NCBI GenBank assembly: GCA_047967505.1 | Contig: CM106538.1 | Length of the DNA stretch: 64,000 bases | Direction: 5' to 3' (one strand) | Source: Dipteris shenzhenensis | Taxonomy: Eukaryota > Polypodiophyta > Polypodiopsida > Gleicheniales | Shown here: piece after piece, positions 12,720-25,700 of the stretch | Layout of the letters: each line of letters starts with the position of its first letter | Position numbering within the stretch: position 1 is the first letter of the stretch | The notes under the pieces: model-generated | What the model saw: the letters and a program-made list of their open reading frames with translations, nothing else | What the model was told of the DNA's origin: nothing | Databases searched by the model: none | Position numbers and translations under genes: made by a program

Positions 12720-13148
12720 ATCAATTTGATTTGTTTCTCTTTGAAAAATACTTCTAAGAATCATGCTTGAGTAATTTCAGTTGAAATGTAATTTCAAATG
12801 ATTTTTGTATTAAAAAATTAATGATATTAAAAGTATAGCATTACTTGATCAAAAAGGTTAAACATATTGCAATTATCAATAAAACTATAGCTATGAGCAA
12901 ATAAATTTATTTATTTTCTCATTGAAAAATAATGAAATTATCATACGTGAGGAGTTTCAATTGAACGTATTGGTAGCATCTTATAAATTTAAGAAATCGT
13001 GTATAATCATCATCTATGGATCACAAACCTTAACAAACCATTATCTCCTATTACCTAATTCATTACATTAGGTTTTTCAATTTTATTTCTATTTCTTTCT
13101 AGATTATAAGTCTTAAACAAAAAAACAAACACATAAACACACAAAATC

Positions 13149-13150
<2 letters not shown>

Positions 13151-13235
<85 letters not shown>
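13151..13235 (+). repeat. Long (TC)n microsatellite
   Basis: An uninterrupted TC run of about 42 units, the longest in the window and likely variable in length between individuals. Confidence 0.97.
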
Positions 13236-13237
<2 letters not shown>

Positions 13238-14059
13238 GGCTCTCTCACTACTTTCTACATGTATCTTTTTTTTTTTAAGGTGTTTCTAAAAAACTAAATG
13301 TCTCTAGAAATTTGTTTTTAAATTTTAATAATTTTGGAATGCTGCCACATGAATGATTTACATATTATCTAAATATGTTTATATTTAAATTTCTATTTAT
13401 GCTTATCCTATATTTTTTTAATGCATCAATCTAGGTGCCATGTATATACATATATATACTAATAGACAAACAAATAATGATAATATTTACCTATGAGAAA
13501 ATCAATTTGATTTAATTCACTTTAGTTTGACTTAATTTTATTTGATTCACTTTGAAAAAATCACTTTAATTCGATTTAGTTCAATTTGAAAAATATTCAA
13601 GTATAATATGTGAGGATTTTCAATTGAAATGTACTTTCCAATGATGTGTTTATTGCAAGTTGAATGATATTAAAAATATAGCATTCTCTAATAATAATTT
13701 AATTAATAAGTATATATGTTTTAATTATTACTATAATGGCCAATCATTACCATTACATGTATATAGAAGATCCTAATCCAACTAGCTCCAACTATATGCT
13801 TTTTCTTTATAAAACTTGATATCTTGCCAATTGGCACTTGATTAGAATGCTACACACACAAAAAGAAGAATAGGATTATTCCTTGCAATATCAATCTTGC
13901 AATGAGAAATGATTAGCAACATAATTGGCAATGATGTCATTGCAAATGGGGATTCTTACTAAACATTTTATGCAAATAATATTACCTGAGTAGTCTATGA
14001 ATAAAATTTACACAGAGTTGAGTGTTTACGTGTTTAGCCAACCCATCATCTACATGGTT

Positions 14060-14410
14060 TTTCATTGTAGGTACTCCCATACGATCATCATCAGTGGATC
14101 TTGAGCCTCACTTAACCATTATCTCCCATTGCGTCCTTCATTACAGCAGGTTGGTCACATTTATTTCTTTTGCTTCCATACGTTATTTTATTTACTATAT
14201 CAATCTAGGTGCCATGTATATATGTATCTCTTAGTAATAGACATACAAATAATGATATTATGTATCACACAATATATATGCATACTCAACTTAACTCTAA
14301 ATTTATTAATTTTTCATTGTAGCTACTCCCATGTAGTCATCGTTGGATCTCGAGCGCTCAGTACACCGTTACCTCCCATTGCCTCCTTCATTACATCAGG
14401 TTGGTGAAAT

Positions 14411-14413
<3 letters not shown>
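14060..14413. repeat. Repeated GTAGGTACTCCC...CATCAGGTTGG modules
   Basis: A module of about 95 bp (GTAGGTACTCCCATA, ATCATCATC, GATC, GAGCCTCA, ACCATTATCTCCCATTGC, TTCATTACATCAGGTTGG) occurs at about 14068 and 14321. Earlier versions are at about 10927, 12505 and 13005. Three of the five lead into a (TC)n tract within about 150 bp, so tract and module seem to have spread together. Confidence 0.6.

Positions 14414-14479
<66 letters not shown>
14414..14479 (+). repeat. (TC)n microsatellite
   Basis: About 33 TC units directly after a repeat module; a short (TA)n tract follows at about 14497. Confidence 0.95.
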
Positions 14480-14482
<3 letters not shown>

Positions 14483-16525
14483 TGTATCTTTTAAATATAT
14501 ATATATATATACATTACATTTCAAAAAAATAATATGTAGTAAAAGAAAGAGTTTTAAACATAAATAATGTTTTCCTTCTAGCAATCCATTTATTTAGGTA
14601 AAATGTAGTATGTTTAAATTTTATAAAATGGGTTATGATCATATTTTATTTTCTTACTCAAACAACCTAGGTGCCATGTATCTTATATTAAAAACACATA
14701 AACATGCACGTGTATGCCTATAAACACGTATATTTATACGAAACATAAATATGTTTTTTAAATTTTATTTTTCGCAGTTGTGAATATGACTATGGTCATT
14801 GTTCCAAACAATGAAGAGGACGTTGATGATATAGTCATGTCATCAATCCTTGAAAGACAAAGTCTTTGAAAATTGAAAGGAATCGCAAGGCAATTTTCTT
14901 CCACATGTGAAACCCAAAAAACACATAAGTGAATGTCATTTTCTAGTAAAAGAAAATTTGACATCACAAAACATCATAAGTCTATAGGTAAACAAGAACG
15001 TCTGCATATAATGAGATGATTGACAATTCCAAAGAATTACACATAACAACAAAACAATCCACCAAGCTCCCTTCATTTTCAAGACAAAACCATATTGTCT
15101 TTGAAAACAAGTTAAAGTTCATTCAAGATTTGTGTGAGTGCAACAAACATGTTAATTCTATCAATTCAATATATTTGAACTCCTTATGGAGCAAAATAAA
15201 TTCTGATGATGATAGAGCAATAAGAAAGAGCAAGGGGAAATCATTTGAAAATATGAATGTGAGGATTTGCCACATTGAAGATAGCGTGAAGACAACAAAC
15301 AACCACATGCAATATCTTCTATAGGAAGAAGTAAGGATGGTTCTGTCGTGTGTGAGAATGGATCTAGGTTGCAAGTCAACATCTCAAAGGAACAAGTTAA
15401 AATGTTGTGCACTAAGGTGTCAATGTTTAAAGTTAGCTTGAATCAAATGGCAGCAATTATGACAAAAATGAGTCGTAAGCTGGACCAAGGTGCAACAAAT
15501 GGCATTTGAACTTACCTTAGAATGTCTTTATTGATATTGAATTTGAAACAAGAACATTCCATAAAGTTTATTAGATTACTAATCATTAGTTCATTTAGTA
15601 TGATGATGAGCTTAATGCATCTCTTACTAAATAAATTTATATTTAGAATTTGAGCAATCTATATTTTTCTCTTTTAGAATTTCAAATTGCTCAATTTTCA
15701 TTAGCAATAACAACAATTTGTAGATGCTCCATATTATCTTAAAATTGAAACATAATTTGTAAGAGAAATTTAGTTATATTTAATGCTCTTATTATATAAT
15801 TCCTTTGACTTTTTCAAAGGATAAAATGAGCATTAAAATCTTATTAGTATATATTAAATCCTTTTGGTCTTGATAATTTTACATAAATTACTATAGCGAT
15901 AAGTTTTAACATGCAAAACCTCATGGAGTTGATATGTTTACATTAAATTGTAACATTGCTCATAAGAACCCATTAAAAAAATAAACTCTCTAGAACATAA
16001 GACTTCTTTAGGTGTCCCTCAAAATTAAAGCAACCCAGTATGAAAGAATATAATAATTATCATATACATATACATTTATAGTGAAGTATTAACTACTTTA
16101 GTAAGCTAATTATCAATGTCATAATTGAAATAATAGAGTATTAAAACATTTAAAAACTCTTTTATTACATAGCTTTAAAAAAACATCTACATACAATGAG
16201 AGTTTTGGGAAGAACAGACTTACACCTATATAACAAAAAGTCCATGAATTATTTTAAATCGGATGACAGCTATTATGACAATAATGCCTCATAAACTATA
16301 CCATGGTGCAAGCCATGGTTAATGATTTTACACTGGTAGGTCTATTTTGAAATTATATTATGAGCAAAATTCTCTTAGATAGCTCATACGTAGATCCTTT
16401 TAGTATGATTCATTTGCAATAACAAAAAATTAAAAAGTAGCTCAATGTAATCTACAAAAGTGCAGCAAATTGTGTAACGTCAAGAGAGATATAGAAATAT
16501 ATATAGTCCTATTGGTTTTCAAAAG
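14480..16525. other. AT-rich stretch, no recognised gene
   Basis: A 102-codon ORF at 15016-15324 (+) matches no family I know and has no visible domain. The rest is AT-rich and may belong to the 5' part of the Helitron that follows. Confidence 0.4.
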
Positions 16526-19500
16526 ATGGTGGAACCAGAATCATTACATCTTCATAGGAGAAGAATTTTGCAATTGACATGTAAAGCACATCCTCATCTT
16601 GCTAGACAAAGAGCAATCGTCAAATTAAATACAACTACAAACGTAATGAGAAATGTGGAATATTTCTCTAATGGAGCAGTGAATTTGCAAGAATATCAAT
16701 CTCTAGAAAAAAATGCAACAGAGAATCCAATCACAAGTAGAAGGATAGCTATGCTTACAATTAGGTCCTCTACATGATCAATAGTAAGAGAACGCATTGC
16801 CAAAAACATTGGCACCATTTCAAATAAAGATGAGTGTCTCTCTATCCTCTTTCAATTTCCTTTAAAAGATGATATACATCACCCATATTTGTATCCATTG
16901 GTGTTTTGTACTCCTCCACTTCAGTCACACTAGGACCTATAAATCAAATTTGTAGTTTCTGCAAGGCAAAATTATGGAATCAAGAGACAAGAATAAACAC
17001 GCATCAGGTTGTGGGAAAGCACTCCTATAAAGTTGGTGGTGTAAACTTTATTACCATTACAAGATCCACCAAAAAATCTTAAAAGCAGCTTAATTACATT
17101 CTTAATTACATTGTAATAACTCTAGAAGCAAAGCATTTAAGAAGAACATAAGGGCTTACAATAGTGTGATGGCTTTTGTCTCCCTGGGTGCTCAAATTGA
17201 TGAAAGGTTTTCAAGAAATAGAGCTATAATGAGGATGCAGATAGAAAACCCTATAGAAGGAAAAAGTGAATCAAACAATCCAAATAATGGCATCATAGAT
17301 GAGATTAGCATGTATTTAGATGCACATTATGTGTCAGCATCAGAAGTATTCTGAAGGATTTATGAGTATGAAATGCACGATGAAAAACCAGATGTCCAAA
17401 GATTGCAAGTTCATCTTCCAATGTTGAAGTGTAATATTTCGAGATAATGATGATTTGCAAAATGTGGTAGATAGGGAACAAAATAGAAAAACTACTCTTA
17501 CAAAATGGTTCCAATGCAATGAATTGCAATACGAAGCAAACAATCTACTTTACAGTGACTTTTCAAAAAAATAGATTTAGAACAAACCAAACAAGAAATG
17601 GACCAAAAGAAAACCAAGTAGCAGTATTAGCCAAATGTACAATGTTTTACCATATGTGCTAGAGAGCAATACTTCATGCATATATTACTAAATAGCAAGG
17701 GTTTTAACTGCTTTGAGGATTTGCGAACTTTCGACAGACAGCTTCATCCTTCATTCAAGGCAGCATGCTTAGCTAGATGTCTATTGGAAAGTGATGAAGA
17801 GTGGTTTGTGTGTATGCAAGTGGCTTCGTTCTATCAAAATAGCATGCAATTATGACATCTATTTGTCACAATTTTGGTCTTCTATGAGCTTGCATCTCTA
17901 GGCCCTTTATGGGACAAATTTTCATGGACACTTTTAGATGATCATTTCCATGCATTGCAATTAAGTGTGGATAATATAATTGATCATCGTTCAATAGCAG
18001 AAAAGAAGTCATAATTGCATTTACAACAAATTCTTCAAAAACGTGACAAAAGGTTGGTAGATTTTGATGGATTACCTATTGTAGATGGAATGTCTTTCTC
18101 TAATTCAAATGATTTATTCCAAGAGGAGAGGATGTTTGATTCTATGCAACAGAAAGAAATTTCTCAAGACATGGAAAGAACTCTAAATGATTGTCGGCGC
18201 TCCGCTTCAATCAAATTTTGGCAACAATATATTAAGTGATAGGTGAGGTTTTTTTTCTTGATGGTCCAAGAGGATCTGCAAAAACCTTCCTCTATAATTT
18301 TTTGCTCTCTCGGCTGCATGGAGAGGGACATATTGCTTTAGCATGTGCATTTTCAGGAATTGCAGCATTATTACTAGCTAATGTACACATAGCATACCCA
18401 CGTTTCAAGATACCATTGGATTTGCATGCTAGTAAGAGTTAACACCAACCTTGCAAATGTTATAAAGGAGGCAAAGGTAATAATATGGGATGAGATAGCT
18501 ATGACACATCACTATGCCTTCGAAGCATTGGATAGGACATTGCAAGATATCATGTCTAATGATAAACTTTTTGGTCGAAGGTAGTGCTATTGGGTGGAGA
18601 TTTCAGACAGGTGTTGCCAGTGGCTCTAAAGACTGAAAGAGAGGAGATTGTCGATGCTGCATTATGCCACTTAAGAATTTGGAGAAGTCTTAAAACTCAC
18701 AAAAAATATGCGAGCTCTTCAAATTGGTGAAACTTTAATAGAGCAAGAATTCATACAGTGGGTTATAGACCTAGGAAATGGAATAAGAAGAGATATGTAG
18801 GAAGGCAAGATTTTACTTCCGAACACAATTCTTCTAGAGACGAATTCCATGGAAGGCTTAATTGAGTGGGTTTATAAAGTACTTTCAATAGTTACAGATT
18901 ATGCATCAAATTTTAGAGAACATGCTATTCTAGCACCTCGAAACCTTGAAATTGATACAAGCAACAGTGCTGCAATAAATTCAATGCCAGGAGATGGTAA
19001 AGAGTATCTAAGTCAATAAATGATAGAGGTGCAAATTCATTTTTATATGCAACAGAGTACTTGAACAACCTCCTTGAACTTGGTGTTGGATACCCATCTC
19101 ATCGAATTTTTTTGAAAAAGAATGCTCCAATCATGTTGTGTAATATGAATCCTCGCAAGGATTTGTGCAATGGGACAAGATTAATATGCAAAGACTTTCA
19201 CACAATGGTACTAGAGACTGAAATAATTAGTGGAGCTAATATCGGAGACAGAGTATTCATTCCAAGAATAACTTGTATTCCAAGTAATTTGCAACTTCCA
19301 TTTGAGATAAAAGGGAGGCAGTTTCCCATTCGTCTAGCATTTTGCATGACAAGAAACAAATCACAAGGTCAAACAATGTTTGTTCTAGGATTATACTTGG
19401 CAACAGTAGTGTTTAGTCATGGGCAACTGTATGTGGCTTTCTCATATGTACGATCATCAAATATTGTCAAAGTATTTGTTCAACAAAATGCATACGAAGC

Positions 19501-19558
19501 CAATGCAAAGGATTCAAAATTCATCTACACTACAAATGTTGTATACAAGGAAGTTTAA
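16526..19558 (+). pseudogene. Helitron Rep-helicase remnant (PIF1-type helicase)
   Basis: Pieces lie in order but in shifting frames. 16526-16930 has ARQRAIVKLN, FSNGAVNLQEYQSLEKNATE, FPLKDDIHHPYLYPLVF, typical of the Helitron Rep region. 17166-17440 has DEISMYLDAHYVSASEVF and VQRLQVHLP. About 17640-18230 has FEDLRTFDRQLHPSFKAACL and LLESDEEW. 18236-18440 has Walker A, degenerate (FFLDGPRGSAKTFLYNFLL), then FSGIAALLL. About 18470-18640 has Walker B (VIIWDEIAM) and LLGGDFRQVLPV. 19061-19558 is the C-terminal helicase part (GQLYVAFSYVRSSN, MTRNKSQGQT). Helitrons move by rolling-circle replication using this Rep-helicase. At least eight stops or frameshifts make it dead. Terminal 5'-TC and 3' hairpin-CTRR were not identified. 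Confidence 0.85.
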
Positions 19559-20160
19559 TAAGTGCAACCACTACACATTGTGAGTATCTTTGTTACCTTT
19601 CTATAATAAGTTTTTAAAAAAGTTTATAGTATGCAAGTACTTAAAATATAATAGTAGAAATTTTTAATTTTTATTAATAATACTATATTCAACAAAACAT
19701 TAAAATATATAGGCATATCACATATAGTGGATAGCTCCAATAGCGCTAAATTATTGATTGATCTGCTCATTGGAGATCTTTGGAGATGAACCTCACGAGT
19801 AGGACCTCTCTCCACTTTTTGTAAAAACCCCAAGGATGGGATCTCTTTTGTAGGAGACCTTTTGGATAAGATTCTCTACACTTTTCAGATGGACCTCTTG
19901 AGTCTCTACACTTTTTGAAGGGACCTCTATACTTTTTGGGAGGACCTCAGAAAGTGTAAGCTCTTAGTCTCTCTCTCTAATTTTAATCTTTCTCTCTCTA
20001 GATCTTGGTTTTACAAGTATGATTGGATATTTTTTAAAGAGAATTTTTAGCTATCCTCATTCTTTTAGATTCATCATACCATCTATCAAGCTCAAGATAT
20101 TACAAGCAGAACTTCTCTACGACAAAATAATCTCATCTTCATTGCTCTAGACTGTGCTTC
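19559..20160. other. Non-coding stretch with repeated GGACCTCT/ACTTTT words
   Basis: GACCTCT...CACTTTTTG phrases repeat four or five times between about 19795 and 19955 as a loose local tandem. No gene is seen. It may be the Helitron 3' flank. Confidence 0.4.
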
Positions 20161-20277
20161 TGACCCTTGTTGCCACAGGGTTAACACGGCAAGAAGCTAA
20201 CAAGGGAACAAAGTTCATTTTCCCAAAAAAAAGGGTTGCTCATAAGACCGCAATCCCTTCTCTTTCAAGAATAGGAT

Positions 20278-20462
20278 GGTACGTGTAAGAGATGCCTAAG
20301 GTTCAAAGGAAGATATCTTCCACCCTTTTATTGCATGTCCTAATGCAAGGAGGGTTTTGAAAAAACAAGGTAGGAGAGCCGGTAAACTTCAAGGCCATAC
20401 TATTAGGACATGCTCGTAAACTCAAAGCTAGAGTGTGGACTAAACTAAGAGCACATGCAAAA
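20278..20462 (+). repeat. Direct duplication, copy 1
   Basis: Near-identical to 21108-21292, offset 830 bp; the visible differences include GTAAACTTC versus GTGAGCTTC and AAACTCAAAG versus AAAGTCAAAG. Copy 1 then breaks into unrelated LINE sequence. Confidence 0.9.
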
Positions 20463-21107
20463 CAGTCATAAATCATGCCAAAACAGGCTATTTCTCCTCA
20501 GTGAGAACAATAAGAGCCCCTAAATGGAAACATTATCCCAGACTCTCAGCCCTATGCAATCATGAACCTTGCACTACTAAAGGGAGTCAACTGTGAAAAA
20601 CCCACTGGTCCTCCTTTGAAGCCATCAAAAGTTACATTGTATTCTCAGGCAAAGCAGCTTTTATGAACATAGATTCAATATGGGTGTCAATGGTTTCAAA
20701 GAAATACTCTCTTGAAGACAATGACTTCCTCAAAGCCAACCTGCTGTTCAAAACAGGGCTCCAAAGTTGGTGCCAACTCTTGGTCACAAAATGATGGAAA
20801 ACCTGGCCTGAAATTAGAAGGGAGTTCGTACTATCCAATCAAGCTCTAGTACTGACACCCAGTGGAAAGGGGTCAATACTGATATATTGGAAAGAATTCA
20901 GTTGGGTTGGATGTGCTCATTCTTCCCCCATACCAACTCCCATGAATCAGGAATTTTATAAAGTGCTGATTACAATATGCAAAATATGACAGCAAACATA
21001 AGTGAAAAATAGATTTCTTCAAATGAGAAAATGTCCACTCTACAATGGTTAATTTTGCATAAGGCTGTCTAGACAAATTGCAGGGGTGAGGTTGTTGGCA
21101 AAGGTGA

Positions 21108-21292
21108 TGGTATGTGTAAGAGATGCCTAAGGTTCAAAGGAAGATATCTTCCACCCTTTTATTGCATGTCCTAATGCAAGGAGGGTTTTGAAAAAACAAG
21201 GTAGGAGAGCCGGTGAGCTTCAAGGCCATACTATTAGGACATGCTCGTAAAGTCAAAGCTAGAGTGTGGACTAAACTAAGAGCACATGCCTT
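21108..21292 (+). repeat. Direct duplication, copy 2
   Basis: This copy continues smoothly into the LINE C-terminus (CIWVSRTN), so it is the original position and 20278-20462 the derived one. Confidence 0.85.
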
Positions 21293-21848
21293 GTGGTGTA
21301 TTTGGGTTTCCAGAACTAATCTGCAGCTTAGTGGTGAGCTTAGCAATTCTGAGGAGGAATTCATGAAATGGTTTTGCAAAAACAGGGCTGCTGTAAATCT
21401 CTAAGTTCCCGTTTGTTCTCCCTATTAACTTTCTTATCCTGTAATGGACTTGGACCAAGCTCACAAGTTCATTGATCAACAGATTTTCAACTACCATGAT
21501 GCCCTTGCTCAGCTCCAGAATAAAATTGTTGCTCATGATCAGCTCTATGGTACATGTAAGGTGATGAGATGGTTCTTTAGACTTCAAAGTCTTCTGTTCT
21601 CTACCAGGTCAAAGAGGAAATACAGTAATTTTGTGCAGCTTGCTATTATTACTTCTGTTTACTCAGGGCTACCCAAGAGGTCCGACACTACACAAATTTT
21701 TTTGTCAAGCTTATCTAGAAGACCGTTTTGCTTACTGGGGTTGGAAAATTTTGTAATGACGAACGAGAATGTAATACTTGATCTTTGATCTGATGATATA
21801 ATATACATACACTTTTTTCTGCCCAAAAAATTAATAATAATAATAACA

Positions 21849-22562
21849 AAAGGATTGCAATAGACTAAGGGCAACAAATCATAATATTTTGAACCACTTG
21901 AGATTTGGTTTCAGGGGGATGGAGTTTTCAGCTAATACCTGAGACAATGATAAAAACACTTGCACGGTAGCACAAAAAAAGTAAGCAACTTGCGTGCAAA
22001 TCCAATTCACAGTAAGTAAGACGATTAGAACAGGGAACACAATCTTAAAGCATCCCTTTTCAGAATATTTACAGGGATGAACTGTTCAGTGGTACCCTCC
22101 TTTCAATTCAACGATTTTTCTCATACAAAATACACGAAACATTAGGAGGTGCTGTACTGCAGTTATAATTAAGCACAGGGTGACACATAGGGGTACTTGC
22201 AAATACAACTTCAAGATTGCTATTTCAGGATCATCAGAGATACAGGAATTCCACATAGGCTTTTAGCAAGATATCACACCCTTGTGCTAGACAAACCTCA
22301 TCTGTTGATAAAGAATCATAAGGAAAGCTTGACCACATCATACTTTTGAGCTACTAGTACAAGTACTCATAGGACTGTAGCATACATCATGATGTGATTG
22401 CATGGACCCAAAGACTAGTGGAGTTTTGTGCCATCGCCCCCTGAGAGATGCAGGAATGCTCAACGCAGAGGCTATGTGTCATCTTAGTCGTGTGTATACA
22501 GACAGATACTCTTCCTTCATGTACATCAGCATAAGGGAGAATGGCACGACAAAACAAATTTG
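21849..22562 (-). other. Probable 3' UTR and downstream flank of the DUF4795-like gene
   Basis: This stretch lies immediately downstream of the terminal exon. It has no repeat I can match, no ORF of note on the minus strand and no canonical poly(A) signal. Calling it UTR is by position only. Confidence 0.35.
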
Positions 22563-22766
22563 CTACCTTGAAGGATTTCTCGGACTAGCATTTTTCCCAT
22601 GTGCACCCCTCTGTGGCCTTCGGCTCTTCAACGACCCAGTGCTTCCAGTTTGTGCCATGTCCATGACTATAAGATTAGGATTTGAAAGAGTGTCTTTCCA
22701 TGTCTTATTTGATTGCCCTGTACTCTGTATGGGATATCCGTTTGCTGCATTTAAGCTTCTTCTGTC
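22563..22766 (-). CDS. Terminal exon J of the DUF4795-like gene
   Basis: Acceptor GTGATGCAG, phase 0, then 67 codons and TAG. The tail is basic and low-complexity ([19 protein letters not shown]). It is phase-compatible with exon I across an 11.5-kb intron. The join is inferred: no transcript is available, and a small intermediate exon is possible. The 3' UTR would lie below 22563; I found no AATAAA on the minus strand down to about 21.9 kb. Confidence 0.62.
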   Translation of the reverse strand, partial: DRRSLNAANGYPIQSTGQSNKTWKDTLSNPNLIVMDMAQTGSTGSLKSRRPQRGAHGKNASPRNPSR

Positions 22767-25700
22767 CTGCATCACAATATTGCCAAGAGGGAAAAATAGA
22801 AAAGAAAAAGGGAGGACATCTTCATGTCAGGATTCCCTGATCTTGGAACAAGAAGACACAGAATAGTTGCTTGCATTTTCTGCAATTTGTTTGAAGTATA
22901 TTACTGCTAAAAATCAGAAAATACCATAATATTCCAAAACACTATAGCATTAGACTCAAAAGGTGGGCCTTTCTTCATTTCCCCCTGCTACTCCAGTTCC
23001 AGCAGCGGGACTTTGCCAAGTCAGACTTGGGTGTCGTGTCAACATAAAATATTGCTCTTATACATCTTTATCAACTTAACATCAGCCTCCATGTCAATAA
23101 GTCACAACCTTTGTCACCATGAGGGATATGCATCCAACAGGCAACTCGGTATAGGATCACTCAAAAAGGCAAGCAAAGGCAAATAGTGGGATTGAAGGTT
23201 TTTCAGAATTTGAATTGAGAAGCAAAGAGGCCAAGGTGGAAAATGTCATATTACAAACAAACAAGTATTAAATCCACTGCTGATCACATGCCCCAGGGCT
23301 AACCCTTACCTATATAACCTTGCATCGTAGAGTATGTCCTTGCTACAAATGGTATAATCAAATTAACACGCCCCATCCACTTCTTAGTACATTTAACAAC
23401 TTTCAATGTTGCATCCAATAAGCTCAATACCAGCTCTGATAGCTAGCGTTTGTGGAGACGTACTTCGGGTTCTTATTACTGAAGGAGTTAAGGCAGCATT
23501 GAATCCCTCATTTTGAGAGAGAATGCAGAATGTGTTTTAACAGGTTATCTTTTGGGACCATTACCCTCGTTTTTAGTTCAGGTTCTTGTTTGAGTTAGTT
23601 CAGCCCACTCTGGATTTCCCACATGGAAAACGAAAATATAACTTATTCTGATGCAAGAATGCCTGTGGGAGTTGGTTTCTGGGGGTGAGAAACTCCTTTT
23701 TCAGCTTCAGCAGATTTCAAATTTTGGAAGCAATGCAACCAGAAGGCGAATGTTGTATTGGCAATTCCTTTATCCATGACGTTGATTTCAAATCAATAGT
23801 GCACGAGATCTGGAGAGTGCTAGAAGGTATATTTGATGATAAGATTACCAACTAAAGTGTTTTTAGAGATTAAATTTTATGAGCTGAAAATGTCAGAAAG
23901 TGATAAACTTAATGATCACTTGGCTGCGCTGCACTTCATTATCAACCAACTCCTTGGTCTTAAAAGTGAGCCAAATGATGAGGTTACAATGGTTGTCCTC
24001 ATCAAGATTACGAAGTATGTAGCACGTTTTCTGTCATCTTTGGAAGTGCTATGTGTGGCTTCAATTACTTTTGAAGACTTGGTGGCCTTGAGAAGGATCG
24101 AAGAAACAAGGAGGAAACCTCTAGGAGAGAGGAATCCCCAGACATTGCCCTTGCATCATCCTCTTCAAACTGGAGGAGGGGTTGAAAGAAGATACACTGC
24201 CTCTATTGCAAACAATTTGGACATAAGGAAGCTTTTCATTTCAAAAACAGGAAAAGGAGCAACAAGAGCACCATGGTAACCTTGTTGCAGGTGATGAAAC
24301 AGAAAAGGAATCGAGCATGGACACATTTGAAACCAATGCTTGTATCCTTCAGGAACTCAAGATGAAGATTCTGTTTTTTGAGCTCTTTATTTGTTTTAGG
24401 GTATTATGTGAGGGTCAATAAGGGTTCTTTGTGTTAAGAAATGGAGTCAAGATGAGTGAATTTGGTGTGTTCTAGTTGAGTTCTAGTCCAGTGTGTCCTA
24501 TGGATGCCACGTGTCACATTGGGAGCTATCCCATATGCATTGGTGCTCATATGTGTGTGTGTGCTCTACATAAGAGTTTTACTTGTCTAGTCTCAAAGGA
24601 ATCAAGTATCAAGCCTACAAGCTCTTTGGTCTACATGTGAGTACTTTCATTTTGTTCATTGCTCTTGCTATTTCATTTCCATTTCATTATATCTCTCTTT
24701 GAGTATATACCTAGATGAATCCAGGAACATTCCCAAACTCATCCTCTTAAAACACAACATAGTACAGTTTCAATCTCACAATAGTCACTCATAAGATTGA
24801 AAACCATAAACTTCATCACGCATAGCAGGAACTAGCTACTATGACATCCCCACTGAAGTCAACAACGCCTAACAGTGGGTGTAGACCATAGTATAAAAAT
24901 ATGCTCTCACACATACTTGAGCATCCATTTATACAAAGTCTTCGTACTGAGTTTCTGTCGGCACTCCGGAGGTGAAGGGCAAACTCAGCCATGACGAAGG
25001 CTAGCACTAAAGGACAAGGCTAATCAAAAAGTAGTCCAAAATCTCTTCATTCAAGCTACAACTGCTTGTGAAGTCTAAACGGTTTCATTTTAGTCTCTCC
25101 CAAACGAGCATCTAAATCTAGCTCATAGGGCAGCGCACCATTTAAGATAGAAAGAATTATTGCAATACCAACAGGCCGCAACTTGGACGAAAACTTCACA
25201 AGGTGAAATTTGCATGTCCGCTAATACGACAGAAGCATATACCTAGATGAATCCAGGAACATTTCCAAACTCATCCTCTTAAAACACAACATAGTGTTCA
25301 GTTTCAATCTCACGATAGTCACTCATAAGATTGAAAACCATAAACTTCATCACGCATAGTAGGGACTAGCTACTATGACATCCCCACTGATGTCATCAAT
25401 GCCCAACAGTAAGTGTAGGCCATAGTATAAAAATATGCTCTCACACATACAAATCCACACACCCATACATATTTGAGCATCCATTTATACAAGTCTTCGT
25501 ACTGAGTTTCTATCGGCACTCCGGAGGTGAAGGACAGACTCAGCCATGACAAAGGCTAGCACTAAAGGAGAAGGCTAATCAAAAAGTAGTCCAAAATCTC
25601 TTCATTCAAGCTACAACTGCTTATGAAGTCTAAACGATTTCATTTTTGTCTCTCCCAAACGAAAATCTAAATCTAGCTAATAGGACAACGCACCATTTAA

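Larger units (their letters stand above)
9406..12960. repeat. Field of diverged repeat modules, AT-rich
   Basis: A 55-60 bp module around CATGTGCTCAAGAATTTGAT, ATGTAAGTCGCATCATA, GGGAC occurs six times (about 9550, 9757, 10258, 10370, 11322, 11535). A second module (CTAAAACAAAACAATCTC, then ACAACTATTT and GAGTCCCAAACA) occurs at about 9440, 10150 and 11205. A third (CAATTGAAATGTACTTTCAAA) occurs several more times. Units are out of register with one another. It may be an old satellite or several nested copies of one non-coding element. No gene is seen. Confidence 0.65.
20161..21848 (+). pseudogene. LINE 3' fragment with internal 185-bp duplication
   Basis: Translating around 20570-21400 gives LINE C-terminal signals: ANLLFKTGLQSWCQLL, then MCKRCLRFK, a zinc-finger-like segment FIACPNARRVLKKQGR, and HALWCIWVSRTN with EEEFMKWFCKNRAAVNL. 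The stretch 20278-20462 repeats at 21108-21292 with only a few differences. The element ends near 21828-21845 in an AAT-rich tail, typical of a LINE 3' end. The ORF at 21444-21788 lies in the 3' region and has no domain I can name. Frameshifts and stops throughout mean it is inactive. Confidence 0.65.

Noticed and set aside
12527-12757. ORFs on both strands across the (TC)n tract
   Set aside because: They encode Ser-Leu or Arg-Glu runs made by the microsatellite itself.
22402-22866. Plus-strand 154-codon ORF
   Set aside because: It is the antisense shadow of terminal exon J, which has a good acceptor and compatible phase.
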